From NCBI RefSeq assembly GCF_014805685.1, contig NC_060911.1, positions 10,952,212-11,016,211 on the forward strand: a stretch of DNA of 64,000 bases, written 5' to 3'. Origin of the DNA: Silurus meridionalis (Eukaryota; Chordata; Actinopteri; Siluriformes; Siluridae). Position numbers and translations under genes: made by a program. This document shows positions 11,021 to 21,967 of this stretch, in pieces (the first letter of the stretch is position 1; the number at the start of each line of letters is the position of its first letter). The notes below the pieces were generated by a model. That model saw only the letters and a list, made by a program, of their open reading frames with translations, was not told the origin of the DNA and did not search any database.

Positions 11021-11182
11021 CAGTGGATTGGTGCGGTTTCCATTCACAAACTATACCTACCTTTCCCAGTTTGTCTGAAGCGTTGCACGAAACACATTAA
11101 CAAAGCCAAAAACACAACGACAGTTCAGACAAACCCGAAAAGGTAGGTATAGTTTGTGAATGGAAACCGCACCAATCCACTG
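11021..11182. mobile_element. Palindromic MITE with 44-bp perfect inverted arms
   Basis: The left arm 11021-11064 (CAGTGGATTGGTGCGGTTTC...) and right arm 11139-11182 are exact reverse complements over 44 bp. A further 9-bp pair (GTTTGTCTG/CAGACAAAC) lies just inside. The central spacer is AACACATTAACAAAGCC-rich. The whole 162 bp could fold as one long hairpin. Confidence 0.9.
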
Positions 11183-13141
11183 CCCTTCCTCTCATTTACA
11201 CACATGTAATCTGTCTACTCTGTACTCTCCACCTCTCCAGGCTTTTCTCAACCTGCTCTCTACGCCCACACAAATCACAATATCATCCACAAACATCATA
11301 GTCCAAAGAGACTCCTGTCTGATCTCGTCTGTCAACCAGTCCATCACCACTGCAAGCAGGAAAGGGCTTAGAGCCAATCCTTGATGCAGTCCAACCCCCA
11401 CTGTAAACCAATCTGTTGTTCCTACTGCACACTTTACTACTGTCACACTGTCCTCATACATGTCCTGCACCGAACTCACACACTTCTCTGCCACACCAGA
11501 CTTCCTCATACAATACCACAACTCCTCTCTCGGCACCTTGTCATACGTTTTCTCTAAATCCACATACACACAATGCAACTCCTTCTGACCTTCTCTATAC
11601 TTCTCTATCAACATTCTCAAAGCAAATAATGCGTCTGTGGTGCTCTTCATCGGCATGAAACCATACTGTTGCTCACAGATGGTCGCCAGCTGGCTTCCAT
11701 TACTCTTTTCCATAACTTCATGGTGTGACTGATCAAATTTATTCCTCTGTAGTTACTCCACATCATCCACCTTTTTCTCTCTCATTTTCCTCAGTCATCA
11801 GCTGCTCAGAATATTCCCTCCACCATCTCAACACACTCTCCTCACTAGTCAACACATTTCCGTCTCCATCTTTTATTGCTCGAACTTGTAGCACATCCTT
11901 CCCAGCTCGGTCCCTCTGCCTGGCCAATCAGTATAAATCCTTTTCTCCTTCTTTAGTGTCCAAAGTCACATACAGCTCCTCATATGAGTTTTCCTTGGCT
12001 TTGGCAACATCCCTCTTCACCTGCTGCAACATCTCCCTGTCTCCATTATAACTTCTGCAGTAATCATCCAGCACCCCTTTACCACCACCAAGCCCCTGTC
12101 TGACCTCTTCCCTGAATTTCACACTACCGTCTTCCTCCTTCAGTGTCCACCATTCTTCTTTCAGTCCTCACTCTTCTCTTCTTCACCTCCAAAGTCATCC
12201 TACAGACCAACAATATATGCTGTCTCCAATTTCCTTCAGCTTTCATCTTCTACATAGAACATAGTCACCTGTGTGCACCTTCCTCCACTCTTATACATCA
12301 CCCTGTGCTCCTCCTTCTTCCTAAAATCAGTATTCACCACTGCCATTTCCATGATTTTAGCAACATCTACCACCATCTGCCTTTCCATGTTCCTCTCCTT
12401 AAGACCAAACCTACCCATCACCTCTTATCCCTTTACCAACATGTCCATTAAAGTCTACCCCAATCACCAATTGTTCTTCCCTAGGTAAACCTTCTACCAC
12501 TTCATCTAACGTACTTTAAAAGTTTTCCCTTTCCTCCACAACCCACTCATAGAGCATAAGCACTGATGACATTTATCATCACTCCTTCAACTTTCAGCTT
12601 CACGTTCATCACCCTATTAGAAACTCTTTTCACCTCCACTACACTCTTATTGTACTCTTCCTTTAGAATCCACCCTACACCATTTTTCTTTCCATCCACA
12701 CCATTATAGAACGGTATAAACCCACCATTAATGTTCCTGGCCTTACTCCCTTTTCACTTGGTCTCCTGAACAGACATGTCTACCTTTCTCCGCTCTGTCA
12801 TATCAGCTACCTCTCTCCCTTTACCAGTCATAGTTCCAACATTTTAAGTTCCAACCCTAACCTCCACTCTCCTACACTTCTCCTTTCCCTGTTGTCTCTG
12901 TAGGCATCTTCCTTCTCTCCTTCTCCCCCTTTGGCCAACAGTAGCCCAATTTCCACGGGTATCCTGTTGGCTAACGATACCTGTGGCAGTCGTTGTTAAC
13001 CCGGGCCTCTACTGATCCGGTATGAAAATATTGATTTGGCACAGGCTTGATGCCCTTCCTAACGCAACCCTCCCTATTTATCTGGGCGTGGGACCAGCAC
13101 TAAGAACGCACTGGCTTGTGCAACCCTAATGGCTGGGTTCT
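11183..13141 (-). pseudogene. RTE-clade LINE: endonuclease + reverse transcriptase, 3' truncated
   Basis: The order on the minus strand is as follows. A 5' region near 13100-12960 holds GTGGCAGTCG-type RTE leader sequence. AP-endonuclease pieces follow (about 12850-12230; GRFGLKERNMERQMVVD, NTDFRKKEEHRVMYKSGGR). A linker comes next (11928-12122; FREEVRQGLGGG, VKRDVAKAKENSYEELYVTL, DTKEGEKDLY). Then the RT (11192-11713, 173 codons open; QQYGFMPMKSTTDALFALRM, HCVYVDLEKTYDKVPREELW, GLHQGLALSPFLLAVVMD). The catalytic YADD is FVDD at 11282-11293. The N-terminal half is shattered by stops. The RT ends shortly after FVDD where the MITE begins, so the RT thumb and 3' tail are gone. Confidence 0.88.
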
Positions 13142-14955
13142 CAGAAAGTCTGTTTAAGTAACCTAATTAACATTAAATTAAATACAAATTATTGCACAGC
13201 AAACACCTCTGACCTAAATATAGGATTGTTGAATATTAGATCTCTCATGTCAAAAGTGCTGACTATAAACGAAATTATTACCGACCAGGAGTCCTCCTGA
13301 GGTATAATTATATTCACCAGCCCCCGCCTTAATGGCAGAGGAGGCGGAGTCACAGCTATTTATAATAATAATCTAAACGTCACACAAAAAAACTAAACAC
13401 ATATGTAACACATTTGAAGTTCTTTTAAAAAACATAAAATATTTAATGTCCAAAATTAGGTCTAGTCAGTCAATTCTATTAATTATTATTTATAGACCCC
13501 CAGGGCCCTACTCTGATTTTCTCGTAGAATTTGCAGATTTCATCACAAATTTAGCTTCTTCTTTAGAAAGACATTAATTGATGGTGACTTTAATATTAAT
13601 TTTGATAATTAGGAAGACTCCTTATAAGCAGCAGTTGTGTCTATTATAGATTCAGTAGGAATGAATCAGAATGTTACAGGTCCCACTCATAGTGGTGGAC
13701 ACACTCTTGATTTGATATTAACATTTGGATTCAATATAAAAAATATAGTCATAATTCCACAGTCTGAAGCTATTTCAGACCATTACCTTTTCTCTTTTAA
13801 AATCTGCCTCAGTCATTGCATTAGTTCCTCACCCCCGTTACAGTGTTAAGTGTAAATTGTCGACATTAATTAGATCGCCGTCTGACCCCACAGAGCTCGA
13901 TTGGGCCACTGAATATCTAGAATCAACTTTCCGTTACACTCTAGATGCACACTTTTTCAGCATGCAAGCTAAAAATAAAATTACCAAGTCAAAATGATCT
14001 ACCTACTATAAAAATGCATAAATAAATATAAATTTTTTTAATGTCATGCAATCTACCCACACTACCTTTGCGATCGACCGGTAGATCTCGATCGACATAT
14101 TGGGCACCCCAAAATTATCAGGGAGAAAAAATTAGCACTGTGGTATAAAGATCATATGCGCACCTTAAAACAAACTATCCAAAAATTTGAACGTAAATGG
14201 CATCAAACCAAATTGACAAATTGAGTATTTTAAACAGCATGGAAGGAGAATCTCCTGAGTTACAGTATAGAGAAGCCCTTAGTGCTGCTGATCAGCATAT
14301 TTCTTTACCCTTTATAGAATATAACAGGCATAATCCTAGATTTTTATTCAGTATAAAGACAAAATTAACAGGAAATAAAAGCACCGCACACACAATCAAT
14401 AGGTAGTATTAATTTAATGAACTTTTTTAATAAAAAAGTTGTAAACATCAAGCAAAAAATCCAGGCAATCAATAAAAATCCAAACTATTTTATAAAAACC
14501 CTGTAAACAGCAGTGTAATTATTAATTTAATGAAACAGAAAATCAATTATAAAGTTTTTCTCCTATTCAAAAGAATGACTTAATTGAATTTATTTCCACA
14601 TCAAAATCATCAACCTGCATTCTCGATCCCTTGCCTACAGGTTTCTTCAAACACATAATACCAGAAGTTATTAAACCTGGTTTAAAATTAATAAACTCTT
14701 CCATCAGCACTGGTTATTTACATAAATCCTTCAACCTGCCAGTTATCATCCCCCTAATTAAGAAACCTGATCTTGACCCATGTCAGCTCTCCAACTATAG
14801 GCCAATATCAAACCTTTATCTCCAAGATTCTAGAAAAGGTTGTAGCACAGGAGTTCTTCTCACATCTACTTAGGAATACATTTAAAGACAGTCAGGATTT
14901 AGGCTTCATCATAGAATAGTGACAGTGCTAGTTAAAGTGGTAAATGACCTGTTAT

Positions 14956-15017
14956 GTCAGCTGCTTTGAAACAATGTCTGTTGTGAAAAGCACTATAGAC
15001 ATAAATTTGACTTGACT
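14956..15017 (+). mobile_element. 62-bp 5'-truncated LINE tail insertion with target-site duplication
   Basis: GTCAGCTGCTTTGAAACAAT...GACTTGACT is the fish LINE 3' end. TGTTAT lies on both sides (14950-14955 and 15018-15023), and the interrupted RT frame resumes after the second copy. It is an extreme 5'-truncated retroinsertion. Confidence 0.8.
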
Positions 15018-15615
15018 TGTTATTGGCCTCTGATCATTTACTTGTTTTGCTCGACTTTATTGAAGCTTTTGACACAATTAATCATACTATCCTGCATGCT
15101 CGACTAGAGAACATTGTTGGAATAAAGGGAACAGCTCTCTCCTGGCTTGGGGCATATTTGACTGATCGCTGTCAGTTTGTGGATGTAAATGGTGAGTTCT
15201 CCACACTCTCTGAGGTAAAGTTTGGTTATCTGCAAGGATCTGTCTAAGGCCCACTGCTTTTCCTTTTATATATGCTGCCTCAGGGTGAAATTATACATAA
15301 ACATGGTATTCGCTTTCATTGCTATGCTGATGATACTCAGTTGTATATTTCAGCAAAAAACAGACAAAAGAGATCAGCTTAACAATGTTGAGGAGTATGT
15401 AAATTACATTAGACAGTGGATGCGTGATGCTTGAATTCCTTCTGCTCAACTTGGATAAGGACTCTGGATGGTGTTTCTGTTTCAGCGTGTACAGCAGTCA
15501 AAGATGGTGGGATTATTGACCCTAGTCTTTTCTTTGAGGCTCATGTGAATATGTGATGACAGGATGCAGAAAAACGAGTTCATGCTTTTGTTACTTCTCC
15601 ATTAGACTACTGTAA

Positions 15616-15878
15616 AAATCTGTAGAAAGAATATTACTTATAATCTTACATTCCAGTGCTCATGTTAGTTCTCACTCTCCAGTGTTTCGGCCACCGAAAA
15701 TTCACTGGTTCCTCTCAAGGTTTCTTTCTCATAACATCTAATGGACACAGTCGCCATGGCTGCTCATCAGGAAAAAAATGCACACTGTTCACCTTAACGT
15801 TTAAAATTCTGTAAAGCTGCTTTGAGACAATGTCTGTTCTGAAAAGCGCTATAAAAATAAACTTGACTTGACCTGACT
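15616..15878 (+). mobile_element. LINE 3' tail insertion with target-site duplication
   Basis: It carries GGTTCCTCTCAAGGTTTCTT, AAAGCTGCTTTGAGACAATG and a CTTGACTTGACC terminus. TGTAA occurs at 15611-15615 and 15879-15883. It splits the LINE RT between 'LDYC' and the following residues. Confidence 0.75.
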
Positions 15879-16259
15879 TGTAACGCTTTACTGTCTGGGT
15901 GTTCGAGTAAGTGCATAAATAAGCTTCAGTTAGTTCAGAATGCAGCAGCAAGTGTCCTAATTAGATCTAGGAAATTTGACTACATCACCCCTGTTTTAAT
16001 CAGTCTTCACTGCTCCCAATTAAATATCGCATTGATTATAAAATACTACCAGAGGTGGCAAAAGTACACACATCCATTACTTAAGTAGAAGTACAGATAC
16101 TCATGTTTTAAAATACTCGGGTAAAAGTTGAAGTACTGATTAAACTTTTTTACTCAAGTGAAAGTAAAGAAGTCTTGGCTCTGACATTTACTTAAGTAAA
16201 AAGTAGTTATTACTGCTACCTGTTTTAGCTGTTAACTGGACCTCACATCATATTAATAT

Positions 16260-16260
<1 letters not shown>

Positions 16261-16339
<79 letters not shown>
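16261..16339. repeat. (TAGA)n microsatellite
   Basis: About 20 uninterrupted AGAT/TAGA units inside the hAT element. Confidence 0.97.
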
Positions 16340-16630
16340 ACATTGTCATTGCATTGTACAGGTACACAGCAACGAAATGCAGTTTGGCATCTACCAGAGT
16401 GCAAAAAGTAGCAATCGTGCAAATAGTGCAGATAAATATGTATCATATGCACAGCATGTGATATATATGTAAGCATATGTACAGTGATTAAATATAAAGG
16501 CTATAACAGTGCAGAGACGTGTGGACATCATTAAGAGCCTTTGCTATGTTTCCACACGGACAGTTAATGAGGTGATACCGGAGAAAGTGCATCGCTTCAA
16601 GTCAAGTCAAGAAGCTTTTATATATAATCA
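16340..16630. mobile_element. SINE/LINE-tail-like repeat inside the hAT
   Basis: ATTGTCATTGCATTGTACAG and CAACGAAATGCAGTTTGGCA, and further on TCAAGTCAAGTCAAGAAGCT. The latter is shared with the repeat at 21070. Probably two short retroinsertions; boundaries uncertain. Confidence 0.5.
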
Positions 16631-17046
16631 TAGACATTTAACAGATTTAAATGATGTTTTGTTTTTATCTGTACGATCAATAAACACAGTCATTTAAGTT
16701 CGTGTGTCGCCATTATGAGGGAAAAACCCACAAAACGCCACCTAGAGGGTTAATTGTGTAAAACATGGCAGATTTGGTGTTTGATTTGAGACTTGGCGCA
16801 GAAATAAAACAAAAGTTTACTGATTAAAAATATTTTTCAGTGGAGTTTATTTATTTATTTTATATCTAAGGACGTCGTGAATAAATGTATGTTTTGCTGG
16901 AGGTTTTAATTTCGCCTCTTTTATATTTAGATATTTATTTATGTATTTATACTTTTTATAAACATGGTAAAAACAGAAATGCGTGCTGAATTGATAGCGT
17001 GTTAATGACTTCTAGTGCCCTTTAAAATAATTTGAATTTTGACAGC

Positions 17047-17048
<2 letters not shown>

Positions 17049-17115
<67 letters not shown>
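17049..17115. repeat. (TA)n microsatellite
   Basis: About 66 bp of TA dinucleotides inside the hAT element. Confidence 0.96.
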
Positions 17116-17120
<5 letters not shown>

Positions 17121-17730
17121 CAAATCTAATTAAAAATGTTGTTACCGAATGAATGTATCCAGACTGAACATCCACATATAGAACACAAGCAGAGAAAAGA
17201 TGATGATGATCATGAATGTGTCTGTTCTCAGTCATGTTCTCATCACTGACTCCCTCTGTCTCATCCACATTAACCCCAAACTTCTTACTGCATTCTGCCT
17301 GTTGATTCTTATCTTCGTAAAGAGTGAGAGTCAGGACTTTATACACCAGCGGATTGAAAAAGACGCGCAGTAACAGGAAATCGGTTGTTCAGCTGAAATC
17401 GGCGCGCAGTGAAAATAAAAAATATATATTTTACCAAATCAATGGATTAAAACTAAAGTAACAAGCCGGTTTTGAAAATGTAAGAAGTAAAAAGTACAGA
17501 TATTTGTGTAAAAATGTAATGAGTAAAAGTAAAAAGTTGTCTGAAAAATAAATAGTGGAGTAAAGTACTGATACCAGAAAAATCTACTTAAGTACAGTAA
17601 CAAAGTATTTGTACTCCGTTACTTCCCACCTCTGAATACTACTACTGACGTATAAAGCACTTAACAGTCTCTCGCCGCAGTATCTGAGTGAACTCCTGTA
17701 CAGTTATGATCCCCCACGCCTACTTGTAAT

Positions 17731-19014
17731 TGTATTTAATTGATTTTGGCATGTAACTACTGCGATAAATGGGGGATGACTGTGATATAAATTATTCCTA
17801 ATCTGAGATTCACAAACAGTTGTTGTTCCCGTTTTTGTCAATACTGAATATACTGAATACAAAAATACAGTAAATACTCAATGTAGCGTTTAAACAATCA
17901 CCATCAGACCGTGTTTTTGTAAACATATATGGTGAATGTTTAATCAGTATATTGAGTATTGACCGTATTTCTGTAAACTTATACTCCGAATGTAAACCAT
18001 GTCTGACAAAAATGCATCAAATTCTGCTTACTGACAGAATGGACATATGACTCTGGGCCTGCACAACCTGCATTTACTGAGAGAATGGTTATTTAAATAT
18101 TGTATCAAGAGATATTATAGGAAAATGTCAGAAGAACAACCTGTATTATGAAATTAATGAAAGATAAATAAATAAGTGATGCAACAAAACACAGACACAC
18201 AAAATTCACAAGTAAATCAATAAAAGAAGGATTTAGAAAGAAGGAAATCTATCACATGAGCACCAGAGTGCTGCAACAAATCCAGCAAATATTGAAATTA
18301 ATTGAGGTACAGAAAAGATTTAATGGAGCTTATTTCTGGAAAGGTTCAGTTATACAATTCAATAGTTCAAATACTTTAAATTATAAATCAGTGTTTTTTA
18401 ATGATGACATAAAGAGGACATTATTGTATGTTTAATCAAGACACCCAGATGATACACTGGTGGGTAAAAGGGAATTTCACAAGCTGGTAGACAAGCATGA
18501 AGAGCTGTGCTATATTTATTTTGGCTTTTTGACATTTTTCTGCCTGGCATGCATGTCAAAATGAAACAACGATAAAAGGCACAAACAACATGACCACATG
18601 CAGACACAGGAGCTTATGAGCCTATTGCCATATATACTGTCCATAGCTCAGCACTGGCTTTCTTGTTTAGATTTTTTAGTAAATACTACACATAATGTAG
18701 TTAAAGGTTTGTTAATCAAACTAAGATACTTATTCATCAGAATTATCCCTACAATCAGTAGTGGTGCCATTGGCACACATTCCCATCACCTGAGAGTAAG
18801 GACCACTTGCTTAATATATAAGCACTCCTTTCTTTTATCATTCTATACCATCTCTCCCTCACCTAAAGCTTATTTCCACCATTTATGACAACACCCTGTT
18901 CAAGGCATCCGTCAAAAAAAAAAAAAAATAAGAGAGAAATCAGGACAAGATAAGAGCAGGCTGCCACAAAGTGCACCTGAGTAATAGGCCATTGCCACTA
19001 CTCTGTCAACTAGA
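17731..19014. other. Unassigned sequence
   Basis: AT-rich, with small local inverted similarity (TACTGAATATACTGAAT / AGTATATTGAGTATT, about 17845-17965) and an A-run near 18915. No gene or defined element. Confidence 0.4.
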
Positions 19015-19352
19015 CCAAATGTTTTTGCCCCCTTTTTACTGAGGTCAGTTAAACGGCCAATGATGTGCAATGACTCTGCAGTGATGACCAGCCAGCCCCA
19101 AAAATGACCTCCATTTTGGTGTGGGGTCCAGCCAGGCCTTCTTAGTTTTAAAAATTAATGAATGCCCAGATACGGTACTTACAATGCATCTGCACACTTC
19201 TTTAAATTTACATTTGAAAGGAAATTTCCCATTTCATCTCAGATTTGGTCCAGATTTTCATGCTCCTTTTAGTGAGGTCAGTCGAAAGGCTAGTGATATC
19301 AGATTACTTTGTAACAAATCTGCAATGATGACCAGCCAGTACCAAGAATGAC
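19015..19352. repeat. Diverged tandem duplication (about 100-bp units)
   Basis: The blocks at about 19015-19110 and 19246-19352 share TTTTACTGAGGTCAGTTAAA / TTTTAGTGAGGTCAGTCGAA and then GATGACCAGCCAG...AATGACCT. The copies are clearly related but well diverged. Confidence 0.75.
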
Positions 19353-19389
19353 CTCACCTGCCTTTTTGGTCTTTGGTTTTGGGCAGGGT

Positions 19390-19690
19390 GTATTTCAATT
19401 CAGTTTAATTCAATTCAATAAATGTTTAATGGAATAGTGCTTTTAACAATGAACATTGTCTCAAAGCAGATTTACAGAGATAAAGTGGTAATAAAAAAAC
19501 ATATGTTTGTTCATAGTATTTGAAGGTTTGTCCCTAATGAGTGAGCCAGTGGTAACTGTGGCAAGGAAAAACTCCCTGAGAAGAAACCTTGAGAGGAACC
19601 AGACTCAAATGGGAACCACCCTAATCTGGGTGGCACCGAATGACCATTCATCACAGTTACATCAGGTGTGCATTGATAGGAGATTAAATG
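19390..19690 (-). mobile_element. LINE 3' tail
   Basis: In reverse: AATTCAATTCAATAAATGTT, GTGCTTTTAACAATGAACAT, TGTCTCAAAGCAGATTTACA, GGCAAGGAAAAACTCCCTGA, AAACCTTGAGAGGAACCAGA. A well-preserved copy of the tail family. Confidence 0.8.
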
Positions 19691-19865
19691 CAACCTGTGG
19701 TGACAGGAAGAGATCTCTTTAGACTAACCAATCAAGACGTGCACTGTTCTACACATAATAGCAGCCACTGTACTTGTAATGTAATTAGACACTTCTTTGT
19801 GGTTGGATTTGTGTGTGCATTTTCCTTTGACAGTTTTCTTTTAGCACACCAATCTTTACATCTAT

Positions 19866-20465
19866 ACTATATGGTCAAAACCGTTAGACCACTGTCCATT
19901 ACACCTATATGAACCTACTGAACATCACATTGTTGTTTTCAACTCCACTCAGTTTTGTGGCCTTTCTGTAAGGCTTTTTAATAATTTAGTCACAAATGTG
20001 TTAGTGAGGTTGGGTAAAAATGCTGGAATGCAGTCACAAGTTCATCACAAATGTGTTTAGTAGTGTTGAATTCAGGGCTTTATGCACATCATATCAGTTC
20101 TCCATTCCAACCTCAGGAATCCATGTCTTTATAGATCTCATTTTTCATGTAGGAATAGAAAAGGGTCCTTCCCAAAAAGTACCACAAAGTCTACAATGCC
20201 ATTTTCCTTTACTAAAATAAAAGAGCCCAAAAGCCACTGAAAAACATCCCCAGACCATCATTCCTCCTCTACCTTACTTTAGTGTTGTAATATGCATCGT
20301 GTCAGTTGTATTCCTTTGCAATCCATGTCTTTTTGGACCTTGCTTTGTACATAAAAGGGATTGCAAAGGCATCCTATAATTGTGTGCTTCACACTTTGTG
20401 TATCACCTGTTTTGGGAATGTGAATGTCAGGTGTCCACAAACTTTGGACACTATGCTGTGAGTAA
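19866..20465 (-). mobile_element. Degenerate Tc1-like element, minus strand
   Basis: CTATATGGTCAAAACCGTTA at the left edge and GGTGTCCACAAACTTTGGAC at the right edge are decayed terminal repeats. Interior pieces such as ATCCATGTCTTTATAGATCT and CCCCAGACCATCATTCCTCC match the antisense of Tc1 transposase (same broad family as 61054). No open transposase frame. Confidence 0.6.
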
Positions 20466-20979
20466 AAAACAAATTCAGGTTTTCTGAACATTAAATCTGA
20501 GCAAAAATTCCACCTGGGAAACATTATGACTATATATAATAGCTCAAGTTCATGAAGAGAACATGAGAGACTTAGATTGTCAGTGACAACATAAATACAG
20601 AGTTTAAATCCAAGTCCAAAAGCAAACCAAGCTTTGAAAGACAGGGAAAATGAAAAGCCTTTTTATTTTTCACAAGCAGTACGACCAGAAAAGGATCAGA
20701 GTAAACTCTTGAATAAGGGCACGTGGGTTGAGGGTTTGATTTGGATTTGAAGAACTGTCTTACACTGTTCAAAGACAAGTTGATAGATTAATACTGGAAT
20801 CAAAATGGCACATTTCATATGTGGCAAAAGCTCACTCCAAATTTAGTTTGAGTACAGGGCAATTTTTTTCGGCCAGGTATCTTTTCCTAAAAAAATATCC
20901 ATATTTACTAACCCTATTCTAATTTACCAGCCTTTTTTTAGTTTTCTATTTTATGTATTATTTGAAAATACATGTTCAT

Positions 20980-21020
20980 TTATGTATGTATGTATGTATG
21001 TAAGTATGTATGTATGTATA
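20980..21020. repeat. (TATG)n microsatellite
   Basis: TATGTATG units with one interruption. Confidence 0.9.
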
Positions 21021-21069
21021 TTTTTATTTTTATTAAATTCTAAATAATTGTCAACCCAGTTCATCACTG

Positions 21070-21330
21070 TTTCAAGTCAAGTCAAATCAAGAAGCTTTTA
21101 TTGTTATTTCAACCATTTATAACTGACACAGTAAACAGTGACATGAGACAACATCCCTCCAGAACCCTGGTGCTACATAAAACAACATAAAGCTACATAA
21201 CAGAACACAGAGCTAAGGACTAAAGTAAGTTGTCCTCGCCACATAAAGTGCATCGTGTGCAACCAGTGCAAGACAGTGCAATACACAAAAACACAAAATA
21301 GCGCCACCATGTTATACAGTACAGTGGGCA
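21070..21330 (-). mobile_element. SINE-like fish repeat
   Basis: GTCAAGTCAAATCAAGAAGC, CATCCCTCCAGAACCCTGGT, GCTACATAAAACAACATAAA, GTGCAAGACAGTGCAATACA. The reverse complement of this family appears at 24230-24495 and 32900-33000. Confidence 0.6.
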
Positions 21331-21967
21331 AAAGAGAAGTGTATACAGGAGTGTAAATAAACACAAAATGTAAACACAAAAGGTTGTGCAAAACAGCATG
21401 TAAACCGTTATGTAATAATAAAATAATAATGTAATATGGTTGGTGCTGAAAACATGGATGAGTGAAATGAATATGAGTCTGTTTGAGTTCAGATTTCATG
21501 TTAATTACTTACTAATTATGATATACTGTATACTTTATATTCTTATTATCTATACTACTGTACATATACTGGCTAAATGGTCCTAAGGTTATGCTCATTA
21601 TATGCTTATTTTATTCCAAAACACCATTATATGTTGATTGATTTGATAAATGTTTAAAGCACTAAATATTTGAAATATATCCAGTAAATACTCCTTAAGA
21701 ATATAAAATATGCATCAAATCACCTAAAATCCCTTGATTACAAAAAAAAGTACAGCACTGTTTATTTGTTAATTAATATTACTGTATTTATCTCTTATAA
21801 TAAAGCCTCAGCCTCTTATGTATAGTTGATGAACATATAAGCAAACTAACAAAAAAAAGGTGAATTCACTGGACCACGTTCATATAAAGAAAATAGAAAC
21901 ACACTCCTGCGTCTGAGAAGGATGTAGAAGGTCAGTTTAAACTTCTCATCCTTCTCAGACTGGTTTA
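21331..21967. other. Unassigned sequence
   Basis: AT-rich DNA. AAACTTCTCATCCTTCTCAGAC near 21940-21960 is the inverse of nearby CTGAGAAGGATGTAGAAGG, a small local inverted repeat. Confidence 0.4.

Larger units (their letters stand above)
16050..17634. mobile_element. hAT-type non-autonomous element, 1585 bp, with perfect 8-bp TSD
   Basis: The left end is CAGAGGTGGCAAAAGTAC and the right end ...TACTTCCCACCTCTG; the outer 9 bp are complementary and subterminal ACTTAAGTA/GTACAGATA motifs occur at both ends. AATACTAC flanks it perfectly (16042-16049 and 17635-17642). An 8-bp duplication is diagnostic of hAT insertion. No transposase was found inside. It carries a (TAGA)n tract, a SINE-like tail, a (TA)n tract and an unexplained minus-strand frame. 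Confidence 0.92.
13142..17730 (+). pseudogene. L2/Rex-type LINE (endonuclease + RT), broken by nested insertions
   Basis: Endonuclease motifs on plus: NIRSL near 13232, GDFNI at 13583-13597 and SDHYL at 13775-13789. The RT begins with KHIIPEVIKPGLKLINSSIS, STGYLHKSFNLPVIIPLIKK and LSNYRPISNL (14631-14820). It then reads LLDFIEAFDTINHTIL and WLGAYLTDRCQFV (15041-15180), [13 protein letters not shown] with YADD at 15323-15334, LDYC near 15602, LVQNAAASVLIRSRKFDYIT after 15885, and a last piece after 17643. Many stops and frameshifts. Interrupting insertions lie at 14956-15017, 15616-15878 and 16050-17634, plus a short foreign block at about 14060-14108 (CGATCGACCGGTAGATC). The start is uncertain. 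Confidence 0.85.

Noticed and set aside
11160..12488. Plus-strand ORFs of 60-108 codons
   Set aside because: They are shadows of the minus-strand RTE LINE, whose endonuclease and RT motifs are clear.
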